From an uncultured Hyphomonadaceae bacterium (GTDB lineage: Bacteria; Pseudomonadota; Alphaproteobacteria; Caulobacterales; Hyphomonadaceae): a stretch of 7,980 nt of DNA. A program made the translations under genes and the position numbers. Below the pieces are notes generated by a model. It made no database searches. It saw only the letters and a program-made list of their open reading frames with translations, and was not told the DNA's origin. Shown here one piece after another: positions 1-6,017 of this stretch; position 1 is the first letter of the stretch, and each line of letters begins with the position of its first letter. Location of the stretch: positions 1 through 7,980 of the forward strand of contig CALMWO010000538.1 of the NCBI GenBank assembly GCA_937873805.1, in the 5' to 3' direction.

Positions 1-452
1 TCGGCCTGTTTCACGCGCGCCTTGATCTCCTCGCTCATGTCCGGGGTAAGGCCAAAGCGGAGTCTGATAGCTGCTTCCAGCCGCGCCTCGAACTGGCGGT
101 AGTCGACGCCAAGCGCGGTCTTGAACGGCGAGATCATGTCGCCAATCACATATTCAGGTGCATCATGCAGCAGCGCGCCCAGCAGATCCGCAGCGGATGT
201 GGTCGGCCAGAGACGGCCAACAAATGCTTCGACGAGCACGGAATGCTGCGCCACGGAAAAAGCGTGCTCGCCTTTTGTCTGGCCATTCCAGCGCGCCACC
301 CGCGCAAGGCCGTGCGCGATATCCTCGATCTCGATATCGAGCGGGGAAGGGTCGAGCAGGTCCAGCCTGCGGCCTGAAAGCATGCGCTGCCAGGCGCGGG
401 GAGCACCCGGCGCGTGTGCAGTCTTGCGGTTGTTTGGTCCGCTCTTTCCCAT
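1..452 (-). CDS. YfbR-like HD-domain phosphohydrolase, 3' end outside window
   Basis: This is the N-terminal 150 residues of a metal-dependent HD-superfamily hydrolase; the C-terminus lies beyond base 1. The reading frame opens at ATG 452-450 and carries the HD signature: R54-W55, H63 (GEH), H96-D97 (LLHD), E100 and D105. The H, HD, +4 Glu and +9 Asp spacing matches E. coli YfbR, a cytoplasmic 5'-deoxyribonucleotidase that uses a divalent metal. The last metal-binding Asp of that family would fall past the edge and cannot be checked. A basic, proline-rich stretch of about 20 residues precedes the domain. No upstream in-frame start was found, and no convincing Shine-Dalgarno sequence precedes the ATG. 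The gene is divergent from the small membrane protein at 677. Family membership is well supported; nucleotidase activity is inferred, and other HD phosphohydrolase activities are possible. Confidence 0.88.
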   Translation of the reverse strand, partial: MGKSGPNNRKTAHAPGAPRAWQRMLSGRRLDLLDPSPLDIEIEDIAHGLARVARWNGQTKGEHAFSVAQHSVLVEAFVGRLWPTTSAADLLGALLHDAPEYVIGDMISPFKTALGVDYRQFEARLEAAIRLRFGLTPDMSEEIKARVKQA

Positions 453-636
453 AAGCCAGCAACTGCCATCGAAATAGTTTCGCCTGCAAGCGGAACCGCA
501 GAGTCGACGTCACGTTCGTTATGTGCAGAACGCTGCCGCTCGATGCGGACTCAGGGCGAAATCGCCCATCGCGCCTCTCAAATATTTCGCGTCGCAACCT
601 CTGTGAAAGTTTTGCGAGAGGCTTCGTTAATTCGCA

Positions 637-654
637 TGCGTTAGTGTCAACGCA
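637..654. repeat. Perfect inverted repeat upstream of the small membrane protein gene
   Basis: TGCGTT (637-642) and AACGCA (649-654) form perfect 6-bp arms around a 6-base spacer, ending 22 bp before the ATG at 677. Its position between the divergent HD hydrolase and small-protein genes fits an operator or a 5'-leader hairpin, but a 6-bp palindrome can arise by chance. No convincing -35/-10 pair was found next to it. Confidence 0.3.
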
Positions 655-676
655 AGTCGCGGGAGAACAGCGAGAC

Positions 677-826
677 ATGTGGGACTGGATGGTGGATGCG
701 GCGCAAACCCCTGCGCTGCACTGGGCGGTGATTGCCGCCGCGTTGCTGATCTATATTGCCAAAGTGCTTAGCTCAGCCGAGGGCCCCTTGATGGGGGATA
801 TGTATCAAGACGAACTGGATACCTGA
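677..826 (+). CDS. 49-residue single-span membrane protein, unknown function
   Basis: I do not recognise this as a named family. The ATG at 677 has GGAGA (662-666) 10 bases upstream and opens a 49-codon frame ending at TGA 824-826. The N-terminus is short and aromatic (MWDWMVDAAQ). Residues about 13-32 form a hydrophobic segment rich in Ala, Leu and Ile (AVIAAALLIYIAKVL), enough for one membrane span. The tail from residue 33 is polar and acidic (E35, D41, D45, E46, D48). The same frame stays open upstream to 521, but that extension is low-complexity, Arg/Ser-rich and has no ribosome site. Two hairpins follow the stop, so it looks like a monocistronic unit. It could be a small inner-membrane regulator or a complex subunit. 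A chance frame cannot be excluded, but the RBS, hydrophobic segment and terminator together favour a real gene. Confidence 0.62.
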   Translation: MWDWMVDAAQTPALHWAVIAAALLIYIAKVLSSAEGPLMGDMYQDELDT

Positions 827-834
827 CAGCACTG

Positions 835-863
835 GCGGGAGAGGCTTTCGCCTTTCCTCCCGC
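835..863 (+). terminator. Hairpin just after the small membrane protein gene
   Basis: GCGGGAG (835-841) pairs with CTCCCGC (857-863), and GGC (843-845) pairs with GCC (850-852) around a 4-base loop, leaving a small asymmetric internal bulge. The structure starts 9 bp past the stop codon. It has no T-run after it, so it may act as a 3'-end stabilising hairpin or a weak terminator ahead of the stronger one at 916-940. Confidence 0.45.
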
Positions 864-915
864 GAGCACGTTTCCAGAAATAGACGCCGGCAAAGGCGCG
901 GGTGATGAACGGAGG

Positions 916-940
916 GGCGGCCTGAAAAGGCCGCCTTTCT
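916..940 (+). terminator. Strong intrinsic terminator before pyrC-like gene
   Basis: GGCGGCCT (916-923) pairs perfectly with AGGCCGCC (928-935) around a GAAA tetraloop, followed by TTTCT. This is a classical rho-independent terminator on the + strand. It most simply ends the transcript of the 49-residue protein. Because it lies 79 bp before the start of the pyrC-like gene, an attenuator role in that gene's leader is also possible if a promoter lies upstream of it. Confidence 0.8.
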
Positions 941-1008
941 GATTCCGGCCAATGCTCGCAGCAGCTTGGAGATTCCGCCCCGCGGGTCTAGACAGCGCCA
1001 GACTTCAT

Positions 1009-1012
1009 GGAG
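1009..1012 (+). promoter_or_regulatory. Ribosome binding site deciding the pyrC-like start
   Basis: GGAG lies 6 bases before ATG 1019. It overlaps the alternative in-frame ATG at 1007, which itself has no Shine-Dalgarno sequence. This favours initiation at 1019 (MPPTFD...) over 1007 (MELAMPP...). Confidence 0.65.
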
Positions 1013-1018
1013 CTGGCC

Positions 1019-2356
1019 ATGCCTCCCACATTCGATCTCATCCTCAAGGGTGGAAGCGTTGCAACGCCCGGCGGCATAGCCGTCATGGACGTCGCGGTAA
1101 GCGGCGGGCGTATCGCCGGCATCGGCTCGTTCGATGCAACACAGGCCGGCGAAGTCTTCGAGGCGCACGGCCTTCACGTGCTGCCCGGCGTGATCGACAG
1201 CCAGGTCCACTTCCGCGAGCCCGGTCTCGAATGGAAGGAAGACCTCGAGAGCGGGTCGCGCTCGGCCGCGCTCGGCGGCGTCACCACGGTCTTCGAAATG
1301 CCCAACACCGATCCGTCGACCACATCGCCGGAAATGATGGAAGACAAGCTCGCCCGCGCCAAAGGCCGGATGCATACCGACCACGCCTTCTATGCCGGCG
1401 CGACGCACGACAACACGGATCTTCTGCCGATCATGGAGCGCATGCCCGGCGTTTGCGGTGTGAAGGTATTCATGGGCGCCTCTACCGGCCAGTTGCTGGT
1501 CGAGGATGATGAAGGCGTCGAACGGGTGCTCAACGCCATCTCGCGCCGCGCGGCATTCCACTCCGAGGACGAGTATCGCCTCGCCGATCGCCGCAAGCTG
1601 GCGCGGCAGGGCGACTGGACCTCGCATTATGAAGTTCGTGACGCAGAGGCGGCGATCTCATCCACCCGCCGCCTGATCAGGCTGGCGCGCAAGACCGGCA
1701 AGCGCATCCACGTTCTCCACGTCACGACGGGCGAGGAGATGGAGATGCTGGCCGCCAACAAGGATATCGCCACCTGCGAGGTGACGCCGCAACACCTGAC
1801 GCTGGTCGGACCGGAGGACTACGTTCGGCTCAAGGGTTATGCGCAGATGAATCCGCCTGTCCGCGATGCGCATCATCGTGCGGCATTGTGGGTGGCCGTG
1901 AACCAGGGTGTGCCTGACGTGCTCGGCTCGGACCACGCGCCCCACACCAAGGAAGAGAAAGCGCGGCCCTATCCCGCATCGCCCTCCGGCATGCCCGGCG
2001 TCCAGACGCTGGTGCCCGTGATGCTGACCCACGTAGCGGATGGAAAGCTGAGCCTTGAACGCTTCATCGAACTGACCAGCGCGGGGCCGCAGCGCGTGTT
2101 CGGCATCGCCGGCAAGGGCCGCATTGCGCTGGGCTATGACGCTGACTTCACCGTCGTCGATCTCAAGGCGCGCAAGGCCATAACGCATGAATGGTCCGCC
2201 TCGCGTTGTGGCTGGACGCCATTCGACGGCATGGAAGCCAAGGCCTGGCCGGTCGCCACCTTCGTGCGCGGTTCGCTGGTCATGTGCGATGGCGCGCTGG
2301 TCGCGCCGGGCAGGGGCGAGCCCGTGAGGTTCGTCGAGACACTGGCGCACGACTGA
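1019..2356 (+). CDS. pyrC: Dihydroorotase-family amidohydrolase (PyrC-like)
   Basis: This is a 445-residue amidohydrolase of the dihydroorotase/allantoinase type. Dihydroorotase interconverts carbamoyl-aspartate and dihydroorotate, the third step of de novo pyrimidine synthesis, in the cytoplasm. Family marks are visible: an N-terminal beta-sandwich segment (about 1-55), the metal-loop motif IDSQVHFREPG (59-69), MPNTDP (94-99), K149 in KVFMG, H181 in FHSED, H231/H234 in HVLH, H259, N278 in QMNPP, and D305 in GSDHAPH. In typical class I enzymes the loop reads DxHxH; here the first His is Gln62. K149 sits where related enzymes carry a carbamylated bridging lysine. I recall the QxH version as widespread in alphaproteobacterial proteins annotated as dihydroorotase, so it is probably a subfamily trait. 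The channel gene begins 1 bp after the stop. The exact substrate is inferred; an allantoinase-like or non-catalytic role remains possible. Confidence 0.87.
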   Translation: MPPTFDLILKGGSVATPGGIAVMDVAVSGGRIAGIGSFDATQAGEVFEAHGLHVLPGVIDSQVHFREPGLEWKEDLESGSRSAALGGVTTVFEMPNTDPSTTSPEMMEDKLARAKGRMHTDHAFYAGATHDNTDLLPIMERMPGVCGVKVFMGASTGQLLVEDDEGVERVLNAISRRAAFHSEDEYRLADRRKLARQGDWTSHYEVRDAEAAISSTRRLIRLARKTGKRIHVLHVTTGEEMEMLAANKDIATCEVTPQHLTLVGPEDYVRLKGYAQMNPPVRDAHHRAALWVAVNQGVPDVLGSDHAPHTKEEKARPYPASPSGMPGVQTLVPVMLTHVADGKLSLERFIELTSAGPQRVFGIAGKGRIALGYDADFTVVDLKARKAITHEWSASRCGWTPFDGMEAKAWPVATFVRGSLVMCDGALVAPGRGEPVRFVETLAHD

Positions 2357-2357
2357 T

Positions 2358-3176
2358 ATGGTCGAGCACCGCAAGGGTCTGAACCGGGCTCTCTTCTGGC
2401 TCTACTCCGGGCATGGCCGGGTGCCGACCATCTTCCGCTGGTCGATGCTGATCTTCGATCTTGTCACGATCGCGGTTTTCCTCGTCCATCCGCTCGTGTC
2501 CTGGCACGACGGCGTGCAGGCGGCGATCGGCCTGTGGCTGTGGGTCGATATCGTCATCGCAGCTGTGATCACGCTCGACTTCCTCGCGCGGCTCTACATC
2601 GAGCGGCACAAATGGCGGTTCTTCACGCGCTGGTCGAACATCGCAGACCTCGTCGTGGTCGCGACATTGCTGTTGCCGATCTTCCTGCAGAACCTCGTCT
2701 TCCTGCGCGTGCTGCGTGTGGTGCGTTTGCTGCGCGCATTCGAGTATCTTCATCGCGAACACGGGATGTCGACATGGCTGCACCGCAACGCCTTCGTGAT
2801 CTCGAAGGTTGTGAACCTTGTCGTTTTCATCTTCCTTGTGACCGCGCTCGTCTTTGTCACGCAGATCAGCCACAATCCGGACATCAAGAACTATCTCGAC
2901 GCGCTCTATTTCACCGTCGGCACGCTGACGACTGTGGGACTGGGCGACATCACGCTGCCGGATACAATGGGGCGCGTGATCACGATCGGGATCATGGTGC
3001 TGGGCGTGACACTATTCCTGCAATTGATCCGCGCCGTCGCCGTGGGCGACAAGCTGCGGCGGCCATGCCCGGATTGCCGTCTGCAGCTCCACGATCGCGA
3101 TGCCGCTCACTGCAAGCGCTGTGGCGCGGATCTGTTTGGGCATGATGAGGAAAGCGACGCTATTCCGAGAGGTTAG
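2358..3176 (+). CDS. Voltage-gated-type K+ channel with C-terminal zinc ribbon
   Basis: This is a 272-residue inner-membrane ion channel of the six-helix voltage-gated superfamily. Predicted segments are S1 about 28-46, S2 57-79, S3 94-110, S4 112-128, S5 147-170, pore helix about 180-190 and S6 206-229. S4 has arginines at every third position (R117, R120, R123, R126), the hallmark of a voltage sensor. The selectivity filter is TTVGLGD (191-197), with Leu where potassium channels usually have Tyr. After S6 comes a short cytoplasmic zinc ribbon with C237-x2-C240 and C252-x2-C255. The ATG at 2358 follows the pyrC-like stop by 1 bp, which implies co-transcription and perhaps translational coupling, since the Shine-Dalgarno is weak. 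It converges on the kinase gene, 9 bp away. Channel assignment is firm; K+ selectivity and gating mode are inferred. Confidence 0.9.
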   Translation: MVEHRKGLNRALFWLYSGHGRVPTIFRWSMLIFDLVTIAVFLVHPLVSWHDGVQAAIGLWLWVDIVIAAVITLDFLARLYIERHKWRFFTRWSNIADLVVVATLLLPIFLQNLVFLRVLRVVRLLRAFEYLHREHGMSTWLHRNAFVISKVVNLVVFIFLVTALVFVTQISHNPDIKNYLDALYFTVGTLTTVGLGDITLPDTMGRVITIGIMVLGVTLFLQLIRAVAVGDKLRRPCPDCRLQLHDRDAAHCKRCGADLFGHDEESDAIPRG

Positions 3177-3185
3177 CGTGGCGCG

Positions 3186-5465
3186 CTAGGCGGCGTGACG
3201 CTTGGGGGCGCTCATGAAGGGCGCAATTGCCTCTGCGAGTTCGCGGACGTTGATGGGCTTGCCCACGACCCCTTCAAATCCCGCTGCTGAATAGGCCGCG
3301 ATATCTTCCGGCGCCAGCTTGGCGGTGAGGGCGATTGCCGGCGTCTGGCGATTGGCGCATTCGGGGTCGCTGCGCAGACGGCCCAGGGTTTCCATGCCGT
3401 CCATGCCCGGCATTACAATGTCCATCAGGATCAGGTCGAATTTCTGGATCGAGCAGATGTCCAGCGCCTCATCTCCTGATGCGCTGGTGGTAATGTCGAT
3501 ACCGAACTTCCCGAGCAGGAGCTCGGCTATACGGCGGTTATTTTCGTTGTCGTCGACGCACAATACGCGCTTGCCTTGCCAGATCGGCTCTTCGCTGATC
3601 GCCGTCGATCCTGTGGCGATAGCATCAGGGCGATCGGCCACCAATGACAGGCGGAAGTGCGCTCCGACGCGGCGGGCCGGCTCTAGCGTGAGATCCCCGC
3701 CCATCAGACGCGCAAGCCTGCGCGAGATGAACAGGCCAAGGCCCGTGCCCCCGCGGCTGGCGTTGCTTGGCGCCTGTTCGAAGGGGGCGAAGATCGTCTC
3801 GGCCAGCGCGTCCGGTACACCGGGTCCGGTGTCGATGATGCTGAGCGAGATCTCGACGCGGCCATCGCGTGTTTCGTGGGTCGAGAAGCTGGCGGTTATG
3901 GTTCCGGTGTCGGTGAACTTGATCGCGTTTGATATAAGGTTGCCGACGATTTGTCGGACGCGGCCTGCGTCGACCATCAGCGCACCATCGTCGGCACTGC
4001 CGCAATCGACCTGCAGGACAAGTCCCTTGTTGCTGGCCTGCGCGCGCCAGAAATCGACGGTGCGTGTGACCAGTGCGCAAAGATTTGTGGGTGTGTGTAT
4101 GATTTCGAGCTTGCCGGCGTCGATCTTCGAGACGTCGAGCATGTCGCTCACAATGGTCAGCAGGCCGCGGCCTGCATCGTCGATCAGGTCGATAAGCTCT
4201 TTTGCTTCGGCGTCGTGTTCGCGCCGCTTCAGAACCTCGACAGAACCGAGGATGGCGTTGAGGGGCGTGCGCACTTCGTGGCTCATCACCGCGATAAAGT
4301 CGGACTTGGCCTTGTCGGCTTCGCGCGCGCGATCGCGGCCAGAGCGCAGGGCCTCTTCCGCGGCCTTGATGAAGTTGATGTCCTGCAGGGACCCGGAAAT
4401 GCGAACCGTGCCGTCAGGATTGGGGGAATAGCGGGCGCGGGCGGAAAACCAGCGATAGCCGCGCGTCTTGGTCATCAGACGGAAGTCGATTCGGAGCCGC
4501 GACATGCGCTTGGCGCCCAGCGCGAATGCCTCGCGCAGCGGCGTAATGTCTTCCGGGTGGACGAACTTGAATATGCCGCCGTCGAAAATCGCGTCGAATT
4601 CTTCAGCTGAATAACCCGTTACCGTCTGGAAGCTATCCGACACGTGGAAGCGTCCGCGTGCTGCGTCAGGTATGTCCCAGAGGCCAACCCGCGCGGCTTC
4701 GAGTGCGACGCGGCTGCGCGAGGCGTTTTCAACCACAATGTCACGCGCTGCCTGGAGCGTGTTCACTGAATAGTCGCGGGCAATGTTAGCGACCCATGCG
4801 ATGCCGCCCATCGCGAGGCAGGACAACAGCATGGTCGAGAAAGTCATGATCGCGTGGGCCTGCGGTCCAAGGGGCGAGGGGGCGCCGATCACGCCGCACG
4901 CGGCGACAACGCAAACGCCCCCGACAATGGCGGCCAACACAAAGATGGCGCCTCGTATCCATTTGCGGGCGTACAGGCAGGTGATGCCCACCAAAGCGGG
5001 CAGCGAGGCGGCGATTGGCGCGATAACTCCGGAATGCCGGAAAGCCAGCAAGGCGACGGTGATCAGGTGCAGGACGAGCAGCCAGTCCGTCATCACGCGC
5101 GGGTCGCGGCGCCGGTGGATCTGCATGAAGCCGTAGAAACACCCTACGAAGTTTATCACGGCGAGGGCGTGCGCCTCGAAGTGTCCGGGGGTCAAACGGA
5201 GCACGGCGGCAAAGCTGATGGCCCAGCCAAGCGCGGCGGCAAGGCACATGTACCCGGCGGCGACCTGACGCGTGGCATCGGGGTCGTTACCGAATTCAGC
5301 GACGTCTGCGTAGAAGCGTTTCCGCAGTCGGCCGGTGAAGAAAGCGACGATGATTGCGAATGCGCTGCCTACCGTGCCGCCCCTTGGCGGGGGGGGCGCG
5401 GCCTGTTCGTCAGGCGTGGCGGGGCGGGCTTGGATTGGAACTGTCCTTCTCGCGCGGATTACCAA
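3186..5465 (-). CDS. Membrane-bound hybrid histidine kinase (PAS-HisKA-HATPase-REC)
   Basis: This is a 759-residue sensor kinase that autophosphorylates on His and passes phosphate to its own receiver domain. After a Pro-rich N-terminus come about six hydrophobic helices (roughly 70-91, 97-115, 127-143, 147-165, 171-194, 206-228), a PAS fold (about 252-370, with the YRWFSARA and GSLQDI motifs), a HisKA domain with H396 (SHEVRTPLN), and a HATPase domain with N-box N509/N513, G1 DTGPG (545-549) and G2 GGTGLGL (572-578). The receiver (about 632-752) has D638/D639, phospho-acceptor D682 (LMDIVMPG), T714 and K736. All catalytic residues are present. The start is TTG at 5465: a stop codon lies 18 bases upstream in frame, and no ATG or GTG occurs before Met73, which is inside the first helix. 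No Shine-Dalgarno is visible. The signal is unknown; no Hpt protein or separate regulator lies in the window. Confidence 0.93.
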   Translation of the reverse strand: MVIRARRTVPIQARPATPDEQAAPPPPRGGTVGSAFAIIVAFFTGRLRKRFYADVAEFGNDPDATRQVAAGYMCLAAALGWAISFAAVLRLTPGHFEAHALAVINFVGCFYGFMQIHRRRDPRVMTDWLLVLHLITVALLAFRHSGVIAPIAASLPALVGITCLYARKWIRGAIFVLAAIVGGVCVVAACGVIGAPSPLGPQAHAIMTFSTMLLSCLAMGGIAWVANIARDYSVNTLQAARDIVVENASRSRVALEAARVGLWDIPDAARGRFHVSDSFQTVTGYSAEEFDAIFDGGIFKFVHPEDITPLREAFALGAKRMSRLRIDFRLMTKTRGYRWFSARARYSPNPDGTVRISGSLQDINFIKAAEEALRSGRDRAREADKAKSDFIAVMSHEVRTPLNAILGSVEVLKRREHDAEAKELIDLIDDAGRGLLTIVSDMLDVSKIDAGKLEIIHTPTNLCALVTRTVDFWRAQASNKGLVLQVDCGSADDGALMVDAGRVRQIVGNLISNAIKFTDTGTITASFSTHETRDGRVEISLSIIDTGPGVPDALAETIFAPFEQAPSNASRGGTGLGLFISRRLARLMGGDLTLEPARRVGAHFRLSLVADRPDAIATGSTAISEEPIWQGKRVLCVDDNENNRRIAELLLGKFGIDITTSASGDEALDICSIQKFDLILMDIVMPGMDGMETLGRLRSDPECANRQTPAIALTAKLAPEDIAAYSAAGFEGVVGKPINVRELAEAIAPFMSAPKRHAA
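5389..5396. repeat. G8/C8 homopolymer inside the kinase 5' region
   Basis: Eight consecutive G on the + strand read as C8 in the kinase, about 23 codons from its TTG start, encoding part of a Pro-rich segment (residues 24-27). Runs of this kind can slip during replication, and a one-base change here would truncate the kinase early. Whether the run actually varies cannot be seen from one sequence. Confidence 0.6.
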
Positions 5466-5520
5466 TATGCCCGAGAAAATTTACGATATCGTTGAAGGAC
5501 GCCTGATCACACGCTTCGGA

Positions 5521-5538
5521 CGCCAGAAATATCTGGCG
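5521..5538 (-). terminator. Palindromic hairpin between TIGR02301-type gene and kinase
   Basis: CGCCAGA (5521-5527) and TCTGGCG (5532-5538) form perfect 7-bp arms around a 4-base loop. The structure lies 4 bp past the stop codon of the upstream minus-strand gene (5543) and 56 bp before the kinase start. There is no T-run on either strand, so it may be a weak terminator, an mRNA 3'-end stabiliser, or a dyad operator for the kinase. Confidence 0.4.
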
Positions 5539-5542
5539 AGGG

Positions 5543-5929
5543 TTAGTTCAGATAGCTGCGGGCAATGGAATCCGCCAATTCCCGGCCGCGGCGGGCGATG
5601 CCGGCTTCGATGGTCGGCATCTGGTCGTTGCAGGCTGACGTTTCCCGGCTCTGGCCGCGATAGCCGCGGTTGAAAGCGTCGGTGAGCGCGGCGCGGCGGG
5701 AACCCGAGGGGGCTTCGATCGCCATCAGGTTCAGCATGTAGTTCCGCCATGTGGAATCGGTGTCGCCATTGCAGACCGTGCGCACGGCATGGGCGCGGCC
5801 GAGGACCTCGGCAAGACCGGCCACCATTTCGATCGGGGCGCTGGCGATCGGCGGCTCGGGTTCCTGGGCCATGGCCGGAAGCGGCGCGATCATGAGACAG
5901 GCGGCGACGGTGAGGGTTCGGAGACTCAT
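5543..5929 (-). CDS. TIGR02301-type secreted protein, unknown function
   Basis: This is a 128-residue exported protein. Residues 1-22 form a typical Sec signal peptide (MSLRTLTVAACLMIAPLPAMA, predicted cleavage after AMA, before QEPE). The mature part has the features I recall for the alphaproteobacterial family TIGR02301: R50-T-V-C53, W61-R, an EAP followed by basic residues (72-74), AFNRGYRG (85-92), and a second cysteine, C100. C53 and C100 are the only cysteines of the mature chain, so a periplasmic disulfide is plausible. The family has no established function. The start at 5929 is chosen because the signal peptide begins there and AGGA (5936-5939) lies 6 bases upstream; the open frame continues to 6013, but that extension would bury the signal peptide. 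The gene lies upstream of the kinase on the same strand, separated by 77 bp and a hairpin. Confidence 0.82.
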   Translation of the reverse strand: MSLRTLTVAACLMIAPLPAMAQEPEPPIASAPIEMVAGLAEVLGRAHAVRTVCNGDTDSTWRNYMLNLMAIEAPSGSRRAALTDAFNRGYRGQSRETSACNDQMPTIEAGIARRGRELADSIARSYLN

Positions 5930-5934
5930 TCGTA

Positions 5935-5963
5935 ATCCTAGCGTCCTACCCGCAATCAGGCAA
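5935..5963 (-). promoter_or_regulatory. Candidate promoter of the TIGR02301-type gene
   Basis: On the minus strand, TTGCCT (5963-5958) and TAGGAT (5940-5935) are separated by exactly 17 bp, a reasonable sigma-70-type -35/-10 pair. The -10 candidate overlaps the AGGA that would serve as ribosome site, and it sits only 6 bases before the ATG. Both roles cannot hold for one transcript: if this promoter is real the mRNA would be nearly leaderless. Seen by eye only. Confidence 0.3.
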
Positions 5964-6017
5964 AACCGGTGCGCAGGCTTGCCTTTTGTGCGCCGATGGG
6001 CGTGAACAGGCAATTAT

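Noticed and set aside
521..676. N-terminal extension of the 49-residue membrane protein back to 521
   Set aside because: The extra 52 residues lack protein-like character, and the ATG at 677 has the only reasonable ribosome site.
905..925. Mini-frame MNGGAA ending in the loop of the terminator at 916-940, as an attenuator leader peptide
   Set aside because: No ribosome site and no regulatory codons; its overlap with the hairpin is easily a coincidence.
501..975. GANTC (CcrM-type) sites at 501, 548, 941 and 971 as cell-cycle control marks
   Set aside because: The number is only modestly above chance, and no CtrA box (TTAA-N7-TTAA) accompanies them; not enough for a claim.
773..1627. 284-codon open frame on the minus strand across the pyrC-like gene
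   Set aside because: It is antisense to a clearly conserved dihydroorotase-family gene, has no recognisable domain or ribosome site, and long antisense frames are expected in GC-rich coding DNA.
1658..2374. 238-codon minus-strand frame across the 3' half of the pyrC-like gene
   Set aside because: Same reason: antisense to a strong gene, His/Arg/Gly-rich composition, no motif.
2280..2873. 197-codon minus-strand frame antisense to the channel
   Set aside because: Highly charged Asp/Glu/Arg/His composition is the complement of hydrophobic membrane codons; not a real protein.
3174..3188. TAGCG/CGCTA inverted repeat containing both stop codons of the convergent channel and kinase genes, as a bidirectional terminator
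   Set aside because: Arms of only 5 bp and no T-run on either side; the symmetry largely follows from two facing TAG codons.
3319..4431. 370-codon plus-strand frame across the kinase
   Set aside because: Antisense to intact HisKA, HATPase and receiver domains; Ser/Arg-rich composition without a domain.
3951..4610. 219-codon plus-strand frame across the kinase
   Set aside because: Another antisense shadow of the kinase, with no ribosome site or known fold.
5467..5673. Plus-strand frame beginning MPEKIYDIVEGRL between the kinase and the TIGR02301-type gene
   Set aside because: The first 25 residues look protein-like, but there is no Shine-Dalgarno, and the rest is antisense to a conserved gene with Arg/Gly/Ser-rich composition. 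Probably chance; a check of conservation would settle it.
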